From contig LGRX02024671.1 in the NCBI GenBank assembly GCA_001247695.2, positions 62,001 to 126,000 of the forward strand: a stretch of 64,000 bases of DNA, in the 5' to 3' direction. Origin of the DNA: Cymbomonas tetramitiformis (lineage: Eukaryota > Chlorophyta > Pyramimonadophyceae > Pyramimonadales > Pyramimonadaceae). Numbering within the stretch: position 1 is the first letter of the stretch; each line of letters starts with the position of its first letter. The translations under genes and the position numbers were made by a program. Of the stretch, positions 46,840 to 56,407 are shown in pieces. The notes under the pieces are model-generated. The model did not search any database. It saw only the letters and a program-made list of their open reading frames with translations, and was not told the origin of the DNA.

Positions 46840-48009
46840 CTACATGTAGATGATGTAGTGCTCCTTTTTGGGACTGTTGGACATCCGCAGGCCTCGAGCC
46901 ACCGCCTGAGTGCGGTTGGTCGGAAAGTCGACGAATATGCTGCAATCCGCGCTTTGCGCATCCAACCCGTACACCTCCTGATGATGAGGTTTCATGTCGG
47001 AGGAGAGTACTAAGAACTTGACCGTCGGTCCCCCGCTCGAGCTACCGCCGGACTCGTCGTTGAACCACCGCAGGTTCTCGTGCGCGCTGAAGGTCGGAGC
47101 TTGGGACTTCTTCGCGCGCTTGCGACCCTTGCCCTTCGCCTGCAAGTCTTCATCTCGGCTGGCGTCCAGCAAGGTGCGCAAGTACGGGTCCTCCACCTTA
47201 TGCTCGACGTACGAACGATGCTGGAAGGAGCGCATCCGGCCGAGCAACGCGAGCATCATCAGAACGTGAGGTCTGGTCCGATCCTGCACGTACAACAGGA
47301 AGCGACTGAGCTTGGGTTTCTCGGTCACCAAGGCGGCGAGCAACGAGAAGAGCGCCTTGAAGGAGGCGAACTCGAACTCGTCATCGGCTTTGTAACGCTC
47401 GCAGAAGCTAGCAAGAAGATCGCCGGCGGTGTCTCCGCTCAGAGCGCTCTCCGCGTGTTCCGCCATAGCACAAAGACCGTCCCCCACTGCGCGTTCGTCG
47501 TGAAAATTGGGAGGCGGCTGATCCGCGTTACCGCAGTTCGGACACACGACACAGGAGTACGTTTCGAAGGCGAAGCTGCACATCTGGTCGTCGCGATCAA
47601 ATCCCCATCCGCATCGCGCGCACAACAGTTGGTAGTCCCGATGACGCTCCGCGACCATCTGGATCTCGGCGAGACGGCCCTTCATGGCGTCGTCGATATG
47701 GCCGCGAGCTCGGGTTCGCTCCAGGTGAGCCAACACCTCCGCGGGGTTCGGAAAGCTCGTCGCGTACATCTCCATCGGCATCCACGCCACGAGTCGACAC
47801 GGCCTGTCGGGCTTGCGCTGCCTGCTTCCTTTGGAAGCCGAGTCGGCCGCTTCCTCGATGAAGGGTGCTGTGAGCCAGTCGACACGAGGACCCAAAGAAA
47901 AGTGCGAAGTCTCCTTGACGGTCTTCTCGCTCACGAACTTCGAAGACACGAACTGCTGCATTAAAGCGACGCGCGCCTGCGCATCGACCTTGTCGTCGTA
48001 AGATGGCAC
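46840..48009 (-). CDS. SF2 helicase-like protein H2, C-terminal part (frameshifted)
   Basis: 389 residues that continue the product of the gene at 47961 in another frame. It contains a C4 zinc finger (CARCGWGF ... CPNCG) and a C-terminal motif VI-like NRTQAVARGLRMS, both aligned with H1. The frame is open 5' of the listed start, so a single frameshift within about 48000-48060 would join the two. It could be a real mutation, a programmed shift, a short intron or a base error. The end (EHYIIYM) matches the position and style of H1's end (KWLVVYRI). Confidence 0.8.
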   Translation of the reverse strand: MPSYDDKVDAQARVALMQQFVSSKFVSEKTVKETSHFSLGPRVDWLTAPFIEEAADSASKGSRQRKPDRPCRLVAWMPMEMYATSFPNPAEVLAHLERTRARGHIDDAMKGRLAEIQMVAERHRDYQLLCARCGWGFDRDDQMCSFAFETYSCVVCPNCGNADQPPPNFHDERAVGDGLCAMAEHAESALSGDTAGDLLASFCERYKADDEFEFASFKALFSLLAALVTEKPKLSRFLLYVQDRTRPHVLMMLALLGRMRSFQHRSYVEHKVEDPYLRTLLDASRDEDLQAKGKGRKRAKKSQAPTFSAHENLRWFNDESGGSSSGGPTVKFLVLSSDMKPHHQEVYGLDAQSADCSIFVDFPTNRTQAVARGLRMSNSPKKEHYIIYM

Positions 48010-50246
48010 ACCCCGACGAGCCGAAGTCCCACGACGCGGGAGGGTTGACCGAGCCGTTCGTCACTCGGACCGTGGGAGGACATCACGCCGTGGAGGAACC
48101 GTCGGCCCTCCGAGAAATACTCCTGCCCAATCTTGTTTCCGAAAGAGTCCATCAAAGGAAACTTGACGATCTTATCGGGGATGTGCGCCTGCGTGTCCCT
48201 CAACAGCCACTCCAACCAGTAGTCCGTGTTCATGTTCAGGCAGAATTTGGCGAGGTTCCCCACCAAGGCGTCGTTAAGTTGCTCCACATCGCGCTTCTTC
48301 AAGGCCTTCTCGGGAAACAGCAGCCTTTTCTGAACTTGGTCACAGTCCGTCTCGCAAGCTTGCACCGAGCTTCCCAGGATGGCGGAGTACGGGTTGCGCG
48401 CGCCGAGACCGGACAGACCGGTCACGAAAGCGGTCGAGTCCGCCGACAGGACGTGTACGCGACGACACACCGGTAACAGGCGCTCCCCTTGTTGCGGAAG
48501 CGGATCGTCCAGCACCAACGATACGAAGGGCTTCCCGTCGATGCTGTTCAAGAGTCTCGGCAGCAGCTTGCGGTCGCACACGACGACGAGGGCTTTGCCG
48601 TTCTCAACCTCCCGCTCGCCTCTGATGAAGTAAGTGGCAAACTGCTCGCGAAACCTCTGCATGGTGACCTCGTCGCTCACCGTAAGAATATCAACGTCGA
48701 ACTCGACCGTGTCGTCGATTCTGTTCTGCAGCGCGCACGACCACATCTCCAGCAACGAGGTATCGACGGAGACGACGGACATGCGACACAGTCGAACCTC
48801 CCTCAGGGGCATGTGGTGCCGCTCGGAGAGCATGCCGTCCGAGCCGTCGGTCTTGATCAGCGTGTACCACACGTGCAAATTGCGCAGAAGCTCATCGACG
48901 CACCGCAATCCTAAAAGCACAAACGTCATCTCGATGCCGATGTACGTTTTGCCACCTCCCGCCGGCACGTTGACGAACTGGGCTATTCGCCCTTTTGCGT
49001 CCCAGTTGGACACGAGGCATCGGTGGTTCACGCGGTCCTCTCGAAACTCTTCCGACAGCACGGTCCGGGTGTTCGAGCGCACGCTCTCGTCGTAGACCAC
49101 GCTCGCTTGCTCCATTTGGTTGGTCAGCTCGTCGAACCGACGCAACAACATCTCGCCCTTCAGCACGACTTTAATCGTGGCGGTCTCCTGGAACGAGGTG
49201 CCCTTGATGATGCACGCAATCTGAAAGGGCGTAAAGTAGCACCGCTGCTTGTTAGCGTCCTTGAAGAATGGCTTTATCTCGTCCATCAGATGACGCGGAA
49301 AATTGTAGAGCATGTGCATATCCACCAGGTTCGTGGAGTACTGGATGGTATCCATCTGTGCGTTGAGGATGGCGGTGTCGCTCGATATCTGTCCCGCGAG
49401 ATGACCCACCGAGCAAAGCTCCGAAGTGCGCTTTATTGATGCGCGGAACCATTCTCGGAATTCCTGCTCGAAGTTCGGCTGTCCGATCTTGCACATCAAA
49501 CCGGGAGGGGGCGCGACGGCCCAGTTGTCCACATCCGAATACTGGCCAGAGGCCGCAGTCTTCGACTGGACGGGGTAAAACATGTCCCGGGCGGTGGCGG
49601 CCCTATCGGAGAGCATGATGTGTGACAGGGCGTCCTCGTCCAGTACGTTATCTTCCCTCGTGCATTTCTGGACCAGGTAAAGCAGCACCATCTCCTTTAT
49701 CCGGAGGAGGAGATGGTCGCGCTGGTCACCGACGGAAACGAAGCGCGTCTCCCGGGAGTCGGCGTCGAGGGCGTTTTCTTGCACCCCTCTCGCATCCTTC
49801 AGGATCCGCGTTCGCCTCCTATGACGACGAACGCTACGATCCGCGTTCGTCTCTCCGTCGTCCGCCTCCTGCCCATCGCTCTTTTCAGGGCCACCGTCGA
49901 AAACCTCTTCGTCTTCGTCGACTTCCTCTCCATCGGAAAGCCTCTCGTCGTCCTCGTCCTCGTCGTCCTCGTCGTCCTCGTCGTCCTCGTCGTCCTCGTC
50001 GTCCTCATCGTCCTCATCGTCCTCATCGTCCTCATCGTCCTCATCGTCCTCGTCGTCCTCGTCGTCCCCGTCCGGATGCCGCTTCCGCTTGATCCTGTCC
50101 CGTCTAGAGCTCGGAGCAGGTGTGGATACCTCATCGTCGCCGGTTTGATCGAGCCCCTCGAAAGAATCCAGGTCAGAGGAGTCACTATGCAAAGCGGCAA
50201 AGTCGGCGTCCAGCGTCTTGGAGTGTACAGGAATCGTGCGAGTCAT
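47961..50246 (-). CDS. SF2 helicase-like protein H2, N-terminal part
   Basis: 761 codons, of which roughly the last 20-25 are probably out of frame. Residues 60-100 are an uninterrupted Asp/Glu tract (DDE repeats). Walker A VPAGGGKT lies near 428, a Walker B-like VLDD and motif III-like LSADST follow, and the zinc finger and motif VI are in the next reading frame (46840). It is paralogous to H1. The promoter region upstream has CGGCCGCCG elements and a CATAAA box 91 bp before the start, the same architecture as H1, so the duplication kept both gene and promoter type. Confidence 0.82.
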   Translation of the reverse strand: MTRTIPVHSKTLDADFAALHSDSSDLDSFEGLDQTGDDEVSTPAPSSRRDRIKRKRHPDGDDEDDEDDEDDEDDEDDEDDEDDEDDEDDEDDEDDEDEDDERLSDGEEVDEDEEVFDGGPEKSDGQEADDGETNADRSVRRHRRRTRILKDARGVQENALDADSRETRFVSVGDQRDHLLLRIKEMVLLYLVQKCTREDNVLDEDALSHIMLSDRAATARDMFYPVQSKTAASGQYSDVDNWAVAPPPGLMCKIGQPNFEQEFREWFRASIKRTSELCSVGHLAGQISSDTAILNAQMDTIQYSTNLVDMHMLYNFPRHLMDEIKPFFKDANKQRCYFTPFQIACIIKGTSFQETATIKVVLKGEMLLRRFDELTNQMEQASVVYDESVRSNTRTVLSEEFREDRVNHRCLVSNWDAKGRIAQFVNVPAGGGKTYIGIEMTFVLLGLRCVDELLRNLHVWYTLIKTDGSDGMLSERHHMPLREVRLCRMSVVSVDTSLLEMWSCALQNRIDDTVEFDVDILTVSDEVTMQRFREQFATYFIRGEREVENGKALVVVCDRKLLPRLLNSIDGKPFVSLVLDDPLPQQGERLLPVCRRVHVLSADSTAFVTGLSGLGARNPYSAILGSSVQACETDCDQVQKRLLFPEKALKKRDVEQLNDALVGNLAKFCLNMNTDYWLEWLLRDTQAHIPDKIVKFPLMDSFGNKIGQEYFSEGRRFLHGVMSSHGPSDERLGQPSRVVGLRLVGVCHLTTTRSMRRRASL
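49944..50077. repeat. Coding microsatellite (GAC/GAG/GAT)n
   Basis: About 130 bp of 9-bp repeats encoding an Asp/Asp/Glu tract in H2. Such tracts change length easily. The acidic block is absent from H1. Confidence 0.9.
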
Positions 50247-50331
50247 GATGCCCAGCGCGAGTCAATAAAAGTGTAGCGGTGAAGAGGAGGAGCGCGAAGC
50301 GAAATGATATGAAATGAGCAACACCTTTTGA

Positions 50332-50900
50332 TTTATGCACTCGTCCAAAGAGATTCGACGGCCGCCGTGCAAGTTTCGATCGATCACCGCCGACACCGCT
50401 GGCCGCCGAAAAACACTCCTCGAGCGACGATTGGCGGAACGAAGATCCCAAAAGTAGATTCGATCGACGAACGCACCAGAGATTCGCCACCGCCGAAGAA
50501 GCGGATTCGATGTACAGACGGCCGCCGAGTATCACATGCGTGACGACCGATCAAGACCCATCGCTCCCTGAGCACGCGGCGATCGGCGGCGAAGCGGGAC
50601 CCCCGAGCCAGTTTCGATCGACCAGCGCGCAGGAGGGGCGCCGCCGCCGAGTCAGCGGCTACGAGATATCGGCGGCCGCCGAAGATTTCAGCGCCTTGAC
50701 CAATGAAAAAACACCACCCGCTCAACGCCCGGCGTTCGATGGCGTGACGCGGCCGCGTACCGGTTTCGATACACGGTCCACAAGGACGCGAGCCCCTTTG
50801 GCGAACGGCGGCCGCATGCTGGCTATTCGATCGAAAATGTTCGCAAAAGATTGGACAGGCTGGTCAATCGGAGTCGGCGGCCGCCGTAGTCGCCTTCTTC
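50332..50900. promoter_or_regulatory. Dispersed CGGCCGCCG elements between H2 and the gene at 50978
   Basis: A CATAAA box (minus strand, 50332-50337) lies 91 bp before the H2 start. Beyond it, at least six elements related to CGGCCGCCG are scattered between about 50357 and 50885, spaced irregularly and embedded in diverged filler such as TTTCGATCGA. They look like a decayed version of the exact arrays. No gene is supported in 50247-50977. Confidence 0.55.
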
Positions 50901-50977
50901 AAGTACAAGGACGCCACTCAGTTTCGCACATTTGTCAGCGGTTTCCCCACACCGAAGTAGCCACCGGAAGTGAGCAG

Positions 50978-51964
50978 ATGTCGAACGTCGCGGATTGCGG
51001 AATGCTCCCACGGGACGCTCATCGAGGCTACACCGACACCGAAATACGAACCGCCGCGTCGAACGCACCGCGTCGCTTCCTCGACACGGACGAGCAATGG
51101 TTGCGTGCGGACGCCCTCGAGCATTACAGAACCGCCAGTCGCAACCTAAGTTTGATTAAGACCCTCAGTTGGAACGTGGCCGTCTCGACTTTGCAGAGCT
51201 CCGTGAGGACATTGATGGACGAACGGGACGTCCCCAAGTACTTTTTGGAGGAACATCGTTACCGCTTTTACCTCACCCCGTTCTTCGACGCGAGTAGCGT
51301 TTCGGGTCAGCGATACACGACCACCCTGTACTACTCCCCGCCGTGCGCCATGGCGAGAAGGCGCGCCGCGAAAGTGCTGGTCTACGGGTACGCGGTGCAC
51401 GAGGATGAGACGCGCAACACGGTGTACATGATCGTATGCGACAACACGGAACAGCTTCGCGTGATCACGGACGATTTCATGTACCACCGCGTCGGCGTCG
51501 ACACTCGCGTCGACGTCGATTTCGCGCACCTGAACTTGGCGCAAGAAAAACACACCCTAGGCGATCCGGATTACGCGGCGCTGGCGGACAATATCGTCGA
51601 GCGCCTTTCCGGAACCTTTTGGAAGCATCTGGATCGGCTCGCGTCTGGATGCGAATCCACGAGACCGAGCAAGCTTGCCAGAGCACGATCCTCACCGTCA
51701 TCGCAAGAACTGTTGGCGCGGTGTCCGTCGATAGACGGTGCCGAACGAGACGCGGAAGCGAACCTCGTGCTGCAGGACGCCCCGCAGATCGACCAGTCGG
51801 AGCCGACGAGAGCGCAAGCGGTCGACGTCTCGAAAAAGAGCTTTCCGGAGAGGACGAAAAAAGCGCCGGCTTCGGCGAGTGTGACTCACACCATGAAGAA
51901 CCTCAAGCAAGCGGAGATGCAAAATATTTTGTTGAACAGAACAACTCTAGCCTTACAACCGTAG
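50978..51964 (+). CDS. Unknown protein (328 aa)
   Basis: ATG 50978 is the most protein-like start; the frame opens at 50510 through the repeat region. Residues ~55-200 look like one alpha/beta domain (RYRFYLTPFFDASS; AAKVLVYGYAVHEDE; NTVYMIVCDNTEQLRVI). The C-terminal third is disordered and charged. No family is recognised. It faces away from H2 across the shared promoter region. Confidence 0.65.
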   Translation: MSNVADCGMLPRDAHRGYTDTEIRTAASNAPRRFLDTDEQWLRADALEHYRTASRNLSLIKTLSWNVAVSTLQSSVRTLMDERDVPKYFLEEHRYRFYLTPFFDASSVSGQRYTTTLYYSPPCAMARRRAAKVLVYGYAVHEDETRNTVYMIVCDNTEQLRVITDDFMYHRVGVDTRVDVDFAHLNLAQEKHTLGDPDYAALADNIVERLSGTFWKHLDRLASGCESTRPSKLARARSSPSSQELLARCPSIDGAERDAEANLVLQDAPQIDQSEPTRAQAVDVSKKSFPERTKKAPASASVTHTMKNLKQAEMQNILLNRTTLALQP

Positions 51965-52032
51965 AGGGACGATAAAACAACGTTTGTTTATTGTAACGCG
52001 ACTAAAGTGAGCGTGCGACGCGTCACGCGTTT

Positions 52033-54132
52033 CTATAGAGCTTTACGACACTCCGCTTGAATCCTCTGTCGCTTGCGGTGGCGCCCTGTGTGATCGCATG
52101 ACTCCTTACACTGCGCGGACGTCTCGAGAGCGAGGCCGAGGAAACTCCCAGCGTTCTTCGCCATGTAGATCCGAGGATCAGTGGAAATCTTCGCTAAGCG
52201 ATACAAGTGATCCACGGTACTCACGTCGTAACGAAGCGAAACAGGCAGGTCGATGCACGGGACCGGTAAACATCGCACGAGTCCGCTCTCTGCGATCCGC
52301 TCGAGCGAGGTGTCGCCGATGTGCTGCACATCGTAAAAATCGGAAACGCGAGACTGGTGGTCCACGGAGCGCAGATACACGAGCGTGTACTCGTGAGGCG
52401 CCACCGCCGAGAGGAAAAACGCGATCACCCGTTGTTGCTCGTGCACGGGCACGCGTCTCCGGGCGCACTCCTCCGCGCACCTCCAAAAACGACCCGTCGC
52501 GCCCAGGGTGCCCGCTTCTTCGCGCACCGAGGCTGCGCCGATCGTGCGCTCGAAAATCCACCGCAGAAAGCAGAGCATGACGGATTGGAGCATGTGCAGT
52601 CGTGCGAAGTACGCACCCGGCGGTGTCGCCGCTTCGCCCAGCTGCCAAGTCCAGCTCTGTCCGACGCGCATGTCGTTCCAGTGGTACACCATGCAGTGCA
52701 CCAACCCGTGGAGCGTGTCACACAGACCCGCGTGGTCCGTGATTGTCTCCAAAAAACGCTCGTCCAAAAAGAGGTCGTGCTTGCACGCCATGGTGCTCCA
52801 TCCTCGCGGAGCGCCAAGACAAAAAAACGCGCGGAGGCATCGCCCTTCCATGACCTGCACCGCGTCCTTCGCGCGACGAGCGCCACACTCGTCGCCGCTC
52901 GCCCCGAGAAAAAGCATGCTCTCCTCGGATCGCGTGATAGCGATCTCCAGTTCGGCGACCACGCGAGCGTCCCATCGAAGCAGCTCCGACGGGTCGCACG
53001 AGGAAGACAGGATGTGCGGTTGCCACATTCGCTGTTCGAAGCGCCAGGCGCAATGACTGTAGTCCCGTTGCGCCGCCGTCTCGTCGAAGTGACCGCTCAC
53101 GCACTGTCGCAGCAGACGAACAGTCGTCGCGTCCACCTTGTGCAGGAGGCGCTGATGGCCCAACATGAAAAGCAGATCCGAGAAGAGTCGAAAGCAATCG
53201 TACGAAAAGGTCAAACCGTTGACGAACGAGTAGGAGTGCGCGCTCGGTACGTGAACCATCTTCTCCGACCCTTCCCTGCGAAAAAAACCTTCCGCATTCT
53301 CGAGATCCATAAGCACGGGGACGATCTGGTCGTTCTTATCTGAACGAAGAAGGACGTTGCGCGTATGGAGATCGTGATGCAAGAAGCAACGCTTCCGTTG
53401 CAACACGCACAAGTAACAGATCACGTACAGGATGATTTGTCGGAGGGCGAGATTGACGGCGACTCCTCTCTCGCCGCCTTCTTCGAGAAGCAAAAAGCCT
53501 GCTCCTGAAAGCAGAGGGAGGCGGCTTGTCGAGGTTTGCTCCGCGGCGGCGCACCGCCGGCGAGTCGTCTCGGAGACCTTTGCGCTGCTCAGCCAGTCGT
53601 GCAGCGTGAGATCGTGCTGCTCGACCACCATGCAGACGAAGCAAATCTCTTTCCCCTGCGCCTTCGAAGGTTTCGGTTGCCGAACGACGCACACATCCAA
53701 AAGCCGCGGAATGATGAGAACATTCTCGCTCGAGAACTCGTCGCAGAGCTGTTGATACCACAGGCACTCGTTCACGGGCTTGGATACCTCGGATTTCATG
53801 TGTTGGATGGTGCGCATGCCGAGCAGTTTTTCCACCTTCAACCCGCGAACTTTCAGGACGGCCCGCATCCGTCGACGCGCCGACGTGTGAAAGCCAAAGT
53901 ACACGCCCTGCATCTGGTCGTCGTTCTCCGTGAAAGTCGAAACATGCTCGAAGTTCATCACGGGAAAGATTCGACCCGTGTACCGGGACACTCCGACATG
54001 CCCGCCGTCGGTTCCTTCCAAACGGTGGGAACGGTGGTCCAGTATCCGAGTGGCGATGTCGTGTGGCTGTTCGTCGCTCTTGCCGAACCAGTGCCGAACG
54101 ACCGCGGAGGGGTTCACGACGCGCCTTTCCAT
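52033..54132 (-). CDS. Protein kinase-like protein
   Basis: 699 residues from ATG 54132, about 135 bp after a TATATATA box. Kinase landmarks: RAVLKV with the candidate ATP-binding Lys (~residue 90), HHDLHTRNVLL as the catalytic loop with Asp and Asn (~250), and VLMDLENAEGF in the place of DFG (~275). The glycine loop is not clear and DFG is DLE, so activity is uncertain; such substitutions occur in atypical viral kinases and pseudokinases. The C-terminal ~350 residues, helical and Trp/His-rich, are unrecognised. It may phosphorylate virion or host proteins. Confidence 0.7.
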   Translation of the reverse strand: MERRVVNPSAVVRHWFGKSDEQPHDIATRILDHRSHRLEGTDGGHVGVSRYTGRIFPVMNFEHVSTFTENDDQMQGVYFGFHTSARRRMRAVLKVRGLKVEKLLGMRTIQHMKSEVSKPVNECLWYQQLCDEFSSENVLIIPRLLDVCVVRQPKPSKAQGKEICFVCMVVEQHDLTLHDWLSSAKVSETTRRRCAAAEQTSTSRLPLLSGAGFLLLEEGGERGVAVNLALRQIILYVICYLCVLQRKRCFLHHDLHTRNVLLRSDKNDQIVPVLMDLENAEGFFRREGSEKMVHVPSAHSYSFVNGLTFSYDCFRLFSDLLFMLGHQRLLHKVDATTVRLLRQCVSGHFDETAAQRDYSHCAWRFEQRMWQPHILSSSCDPSELLRWDARVVAELEIAITRSEESMLFLGASGDECGARRAKDAVQVMEGRCLRAFFCLGAPRGWSTMACKHDLFLDERFLETITDHAGLCDTLHGLVHCMVYHWNDMRVGQSWTWQLGEAATPPGAYFARLHMLQSVMLCFLRWIFERTIGAASVREEAGTLGATGRFWRCAEECARRRVPVHEQQRVIAFFLSAVAPHEYTLVYLRSVDHQSRVSDFYDVQHIGDTSLERIAESGLVRCLPVPCIDLPVSLRYDVSTVDHLYRLAKISTDPRIYMAKNAGSFLGLALETSAQCKESCDHTGRHRKRQRIQAECRKAL

Positions 54133-54264
54133 CCTCCGGTCGTCGCGTCGTTGACAAAAACGATTCGATCCGCGAACTCGTGGCGATTGTGATTCGCATT
54201 CGTTCGATCGATCAGCCAAAGACGCACGACAACACACGGCGGTGTCGGAGGTTGCACCGGGTTG

Positions 54265-54275
54265 CATATATATAC
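54265..54275 (-). promoter_or_regulatory. TATATATATG box for the kinase-like gene
   Basis: Minus-strand GTATATATATG about 135 bp upstream of the start at 54132. A GAGAGAGAGAGA tract lies at about 54381-54393. Confidence 0.5.
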
Positions 54276-54476
54276 GTGTGCGCAAATCTGTACGTATTTG
54301 CCACGATTCGAGCCCGGGACGGCGAAAGGCGTGCCGACGTAAATGCATCGCGGATTTGGGGGCGCGCGGATGGGGAGGGAGGGAGAGAGAGAGAGCCGCT
54401 CGCGGAACGAATGAGCCCGCCATTCTCGAACCCTTCTCGACTGCAAAAAAACGATCGTCCGTCGCGGTCTGGGTAG

Positions 54477-56399
54477 ATGCCCGAATCGAAAAACTCCCGA
54501 TCGTGGGAAAAACCGTCGCCTCCCTCTTTCTACTCCTACGAGTGCGTCACGGTCTTTTGCAGCCTCCTGCTGTTCTTCGCTCTGCTTTTCGGCTTCCTGC
54601 AGGGGTTCGGTAGAGATTTCGACTACGGCATGAGCGGAATCGCGACCGCCGCCTACCAAGAGGTGGGTCGCACGTCCTTCTCGAACGCCTTGGAGCGTGA
54701 CGCGGTCGACGATCCGTACGTTCGCGTCAACCTTTCCGACTTCTCGCGCATGGAATACGCCGTCTCTCACGAAGGCGTGCTGCGCGAGCACGTGACCCAC
54801 ACCGGCGACGGTCTCACGCAGACGCGAAGACGGCGACTCCTCGACACGGGACAAACGCGCGTGAAATCGGCCGCCTGCTCCGGCTTCAACGCTTACGTGC
54901 GCGGCGTGCGCTTTCACCGTCTCCAATCGGACTCGTACGATTCGCGCATCGTGGGTTTCGACCTCTTCTGCAGCGACAACTCCACCCACGTCGTCGCTTA
55001 CGGTGATCACTTTCGAAACAACTGCACTCACGTGGACTTCCGAGTCGGATTTCTCGTTTCGTCCGAGCACGAGTGCGAGCAGCGATGCGACGACGGCGGA
55101 GAAGATCTCGACGCCTGCGCGGCGAGTCGGAACGACGTCGACTGCGAGTACGGATGGGCCTTCGAGTATCATCACACCTCGCAGGACCGTCAAGAAAATC
55201 GATCCCTGGTGGGCGTGGTCCCTCTGCTGAACGAATCCGGCCACCGACGCTACGACGACGGCGAGTGCTACAGCAACGAAACCTACTGTCCTTACGAGGA
55301 CTCCCAAACGATACGATGCGACCGGACAGCGTATTCGAGAATGGTCGGTTTGGGATTCGTTTTCAACACCACCACCGGATACGTGGAGAACGTGACGCAC
55401 GAGTGCGCCCTCCGGTCCGAGTCTCACATAGACGCGGAGAACGTTCTCCACGTCCGAGTGTACGACGGCCATCTGAACCTTTTCGAGGGACAGGTGACGG
55501 CTCTCAACGGGTCTCGGTCCGTCTTCGACGATCACTTCGAGTTCTCGCCCACAGCGGCGCCGACCTCCAATCCCACGACGACGCACAATCCGACCGCTAC
55601 GCGGGCGCCCACCGCCGCGCCCACCGCCAGTCCGACACACACTCGGACTCCGACGACCGCGCCGACGCAAACCCCGACGAGCACGCGAACGCCGTCAATC
55701 TCGCCGACGAGCCCACCCACCGTCGCTCGCATCAGCTTGTCGGGCGATGCGATGTACAACTCCGACGGCACCGTGGACGTCCTCGTGAACCTCTCCGACG
55801 TGCGTTCCATTCGTTACACCGTCCACTCCGACGAGCACCTTCGGGAAAACAGCACCGTCGAAACCGAAGGAACGGCCTCCCTCGGACGTCTGCTACAATC
55901 GACCGACACCCCGACCACCTCCCCCTTCCATCGAATCGCCGCGACGTGCTCCGGGTTCAACGCGTTCGTCTCGCAGATGAGCTTTCACTGGTTCGAGACG
56001 ACGACTAATTGCGAATCGTACGACTGTCACCATTACACCGGGTTCGACATGCAGTGCAGCGACGGGGAGGAACATACCGTGCGGTACACGCACGAAGCGA
56101 CGGAGGAGTGCTACATGATACGCTACTCCAAAGGCTTCCTGGTGTCCCCTCTGTTTCACTGCGCCCAAACGTGCAGAGATGGCTCGGAGGACGCCTCCAA
56201 ATGTCCGGCGGAGAACGATGTCGTCGAGTGCGAGCACGAGTGGGCTTTTGATTTCCAAAACAACGGAGAGTACTCCTTCGAGCGTTCACCTCTCGGTGAA
56301 ATAAGTCAGTCGTACAACTCGACTTCCGGCACTAACTCCGTCGGACACTACCCATACCTGGGGGACAACTGTGCCGCGCCGACTACGACGCTTACGTAA
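54477..56399 (+). CDS. Cys-rich surface protein, N-terminal part (frameshifted)
   Basis: 640 residues. A membrane segment near residues 23-42 (TVFCSLLLFFALLFGFL) marks a type II or uncleaved-signal topology. Then come a Cys-rich domain (~60-360) with many Asn-x-Ser/Thr sites, a Thr/Pro linker of PTAAPT/PTSTRTP units (~360-420), and a second copy of the domain. The copies align closely (CSGFNAYVRGVRFH versus CSGFNAFVSQMSFH). Copy 2 is cut by a stop at 56397-56399 exactly where the alignment continues in the -1 frame, so this is one gene with a single-base frameshift near 56370. Probably a secreted or virion-surface glycoprotein. Confidence 0.75.
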   Translation: MPESKNSRSWEKPSPPSFYSYECVTVFCSLLLFFALLFGFLQGFGRDFDYGMSGIATAAYQEVGRTSFSNALERDAVDDPYVRVNLSDFSRMEYAVSHEGVLREHVTHTGDGLTQTRRRRLLDTGQTRVKSAACSGFNAYVRGVRFHRLQSDSYDSRIVGFDLFCSDNSTHVVAYGDHFRNNCTHVDFRVGFLVSSEHECEQRCDDGGEDLDACAASRNDVDCEYGWAFEYHHTSQDRQENRSLVGVVPLLNESGHRRYDDGECYSNETYCPYEDSQTIRCDRTAYSRMVGLGFVFNTTTGYVENVTHECALRSESHIDAENVLHVRVYDGHLNLFEGQVTALNGSRSVFDDHFEFSPTAAPTSNPTTTHNPTATRAPTAAPTASPTHTRTPTTAPTQTPTSTRTPSISPTSPPTVARISLSGDAMYNSDGTVDVLVNLSDVRSIRYTVHSDEHLRENSTVETEGTASLGRLLQSTDTPTTSPFHRIAATCSGFNAFVSQMSFHWFETTTNCESYDCHHYTGFDMQCSDGEEHTVRYTHEATEECYMIRYSKGFLVSPLFHCAQTCRDGSEDASKCPAENDVVECEHEWAFDFQNNGEYSFERSPLGEISQSYNSTSGTNSVGHYPYLGDNCAAPTTTLT

Positions 56400-56407
56400 G
56401 AAGTGAA

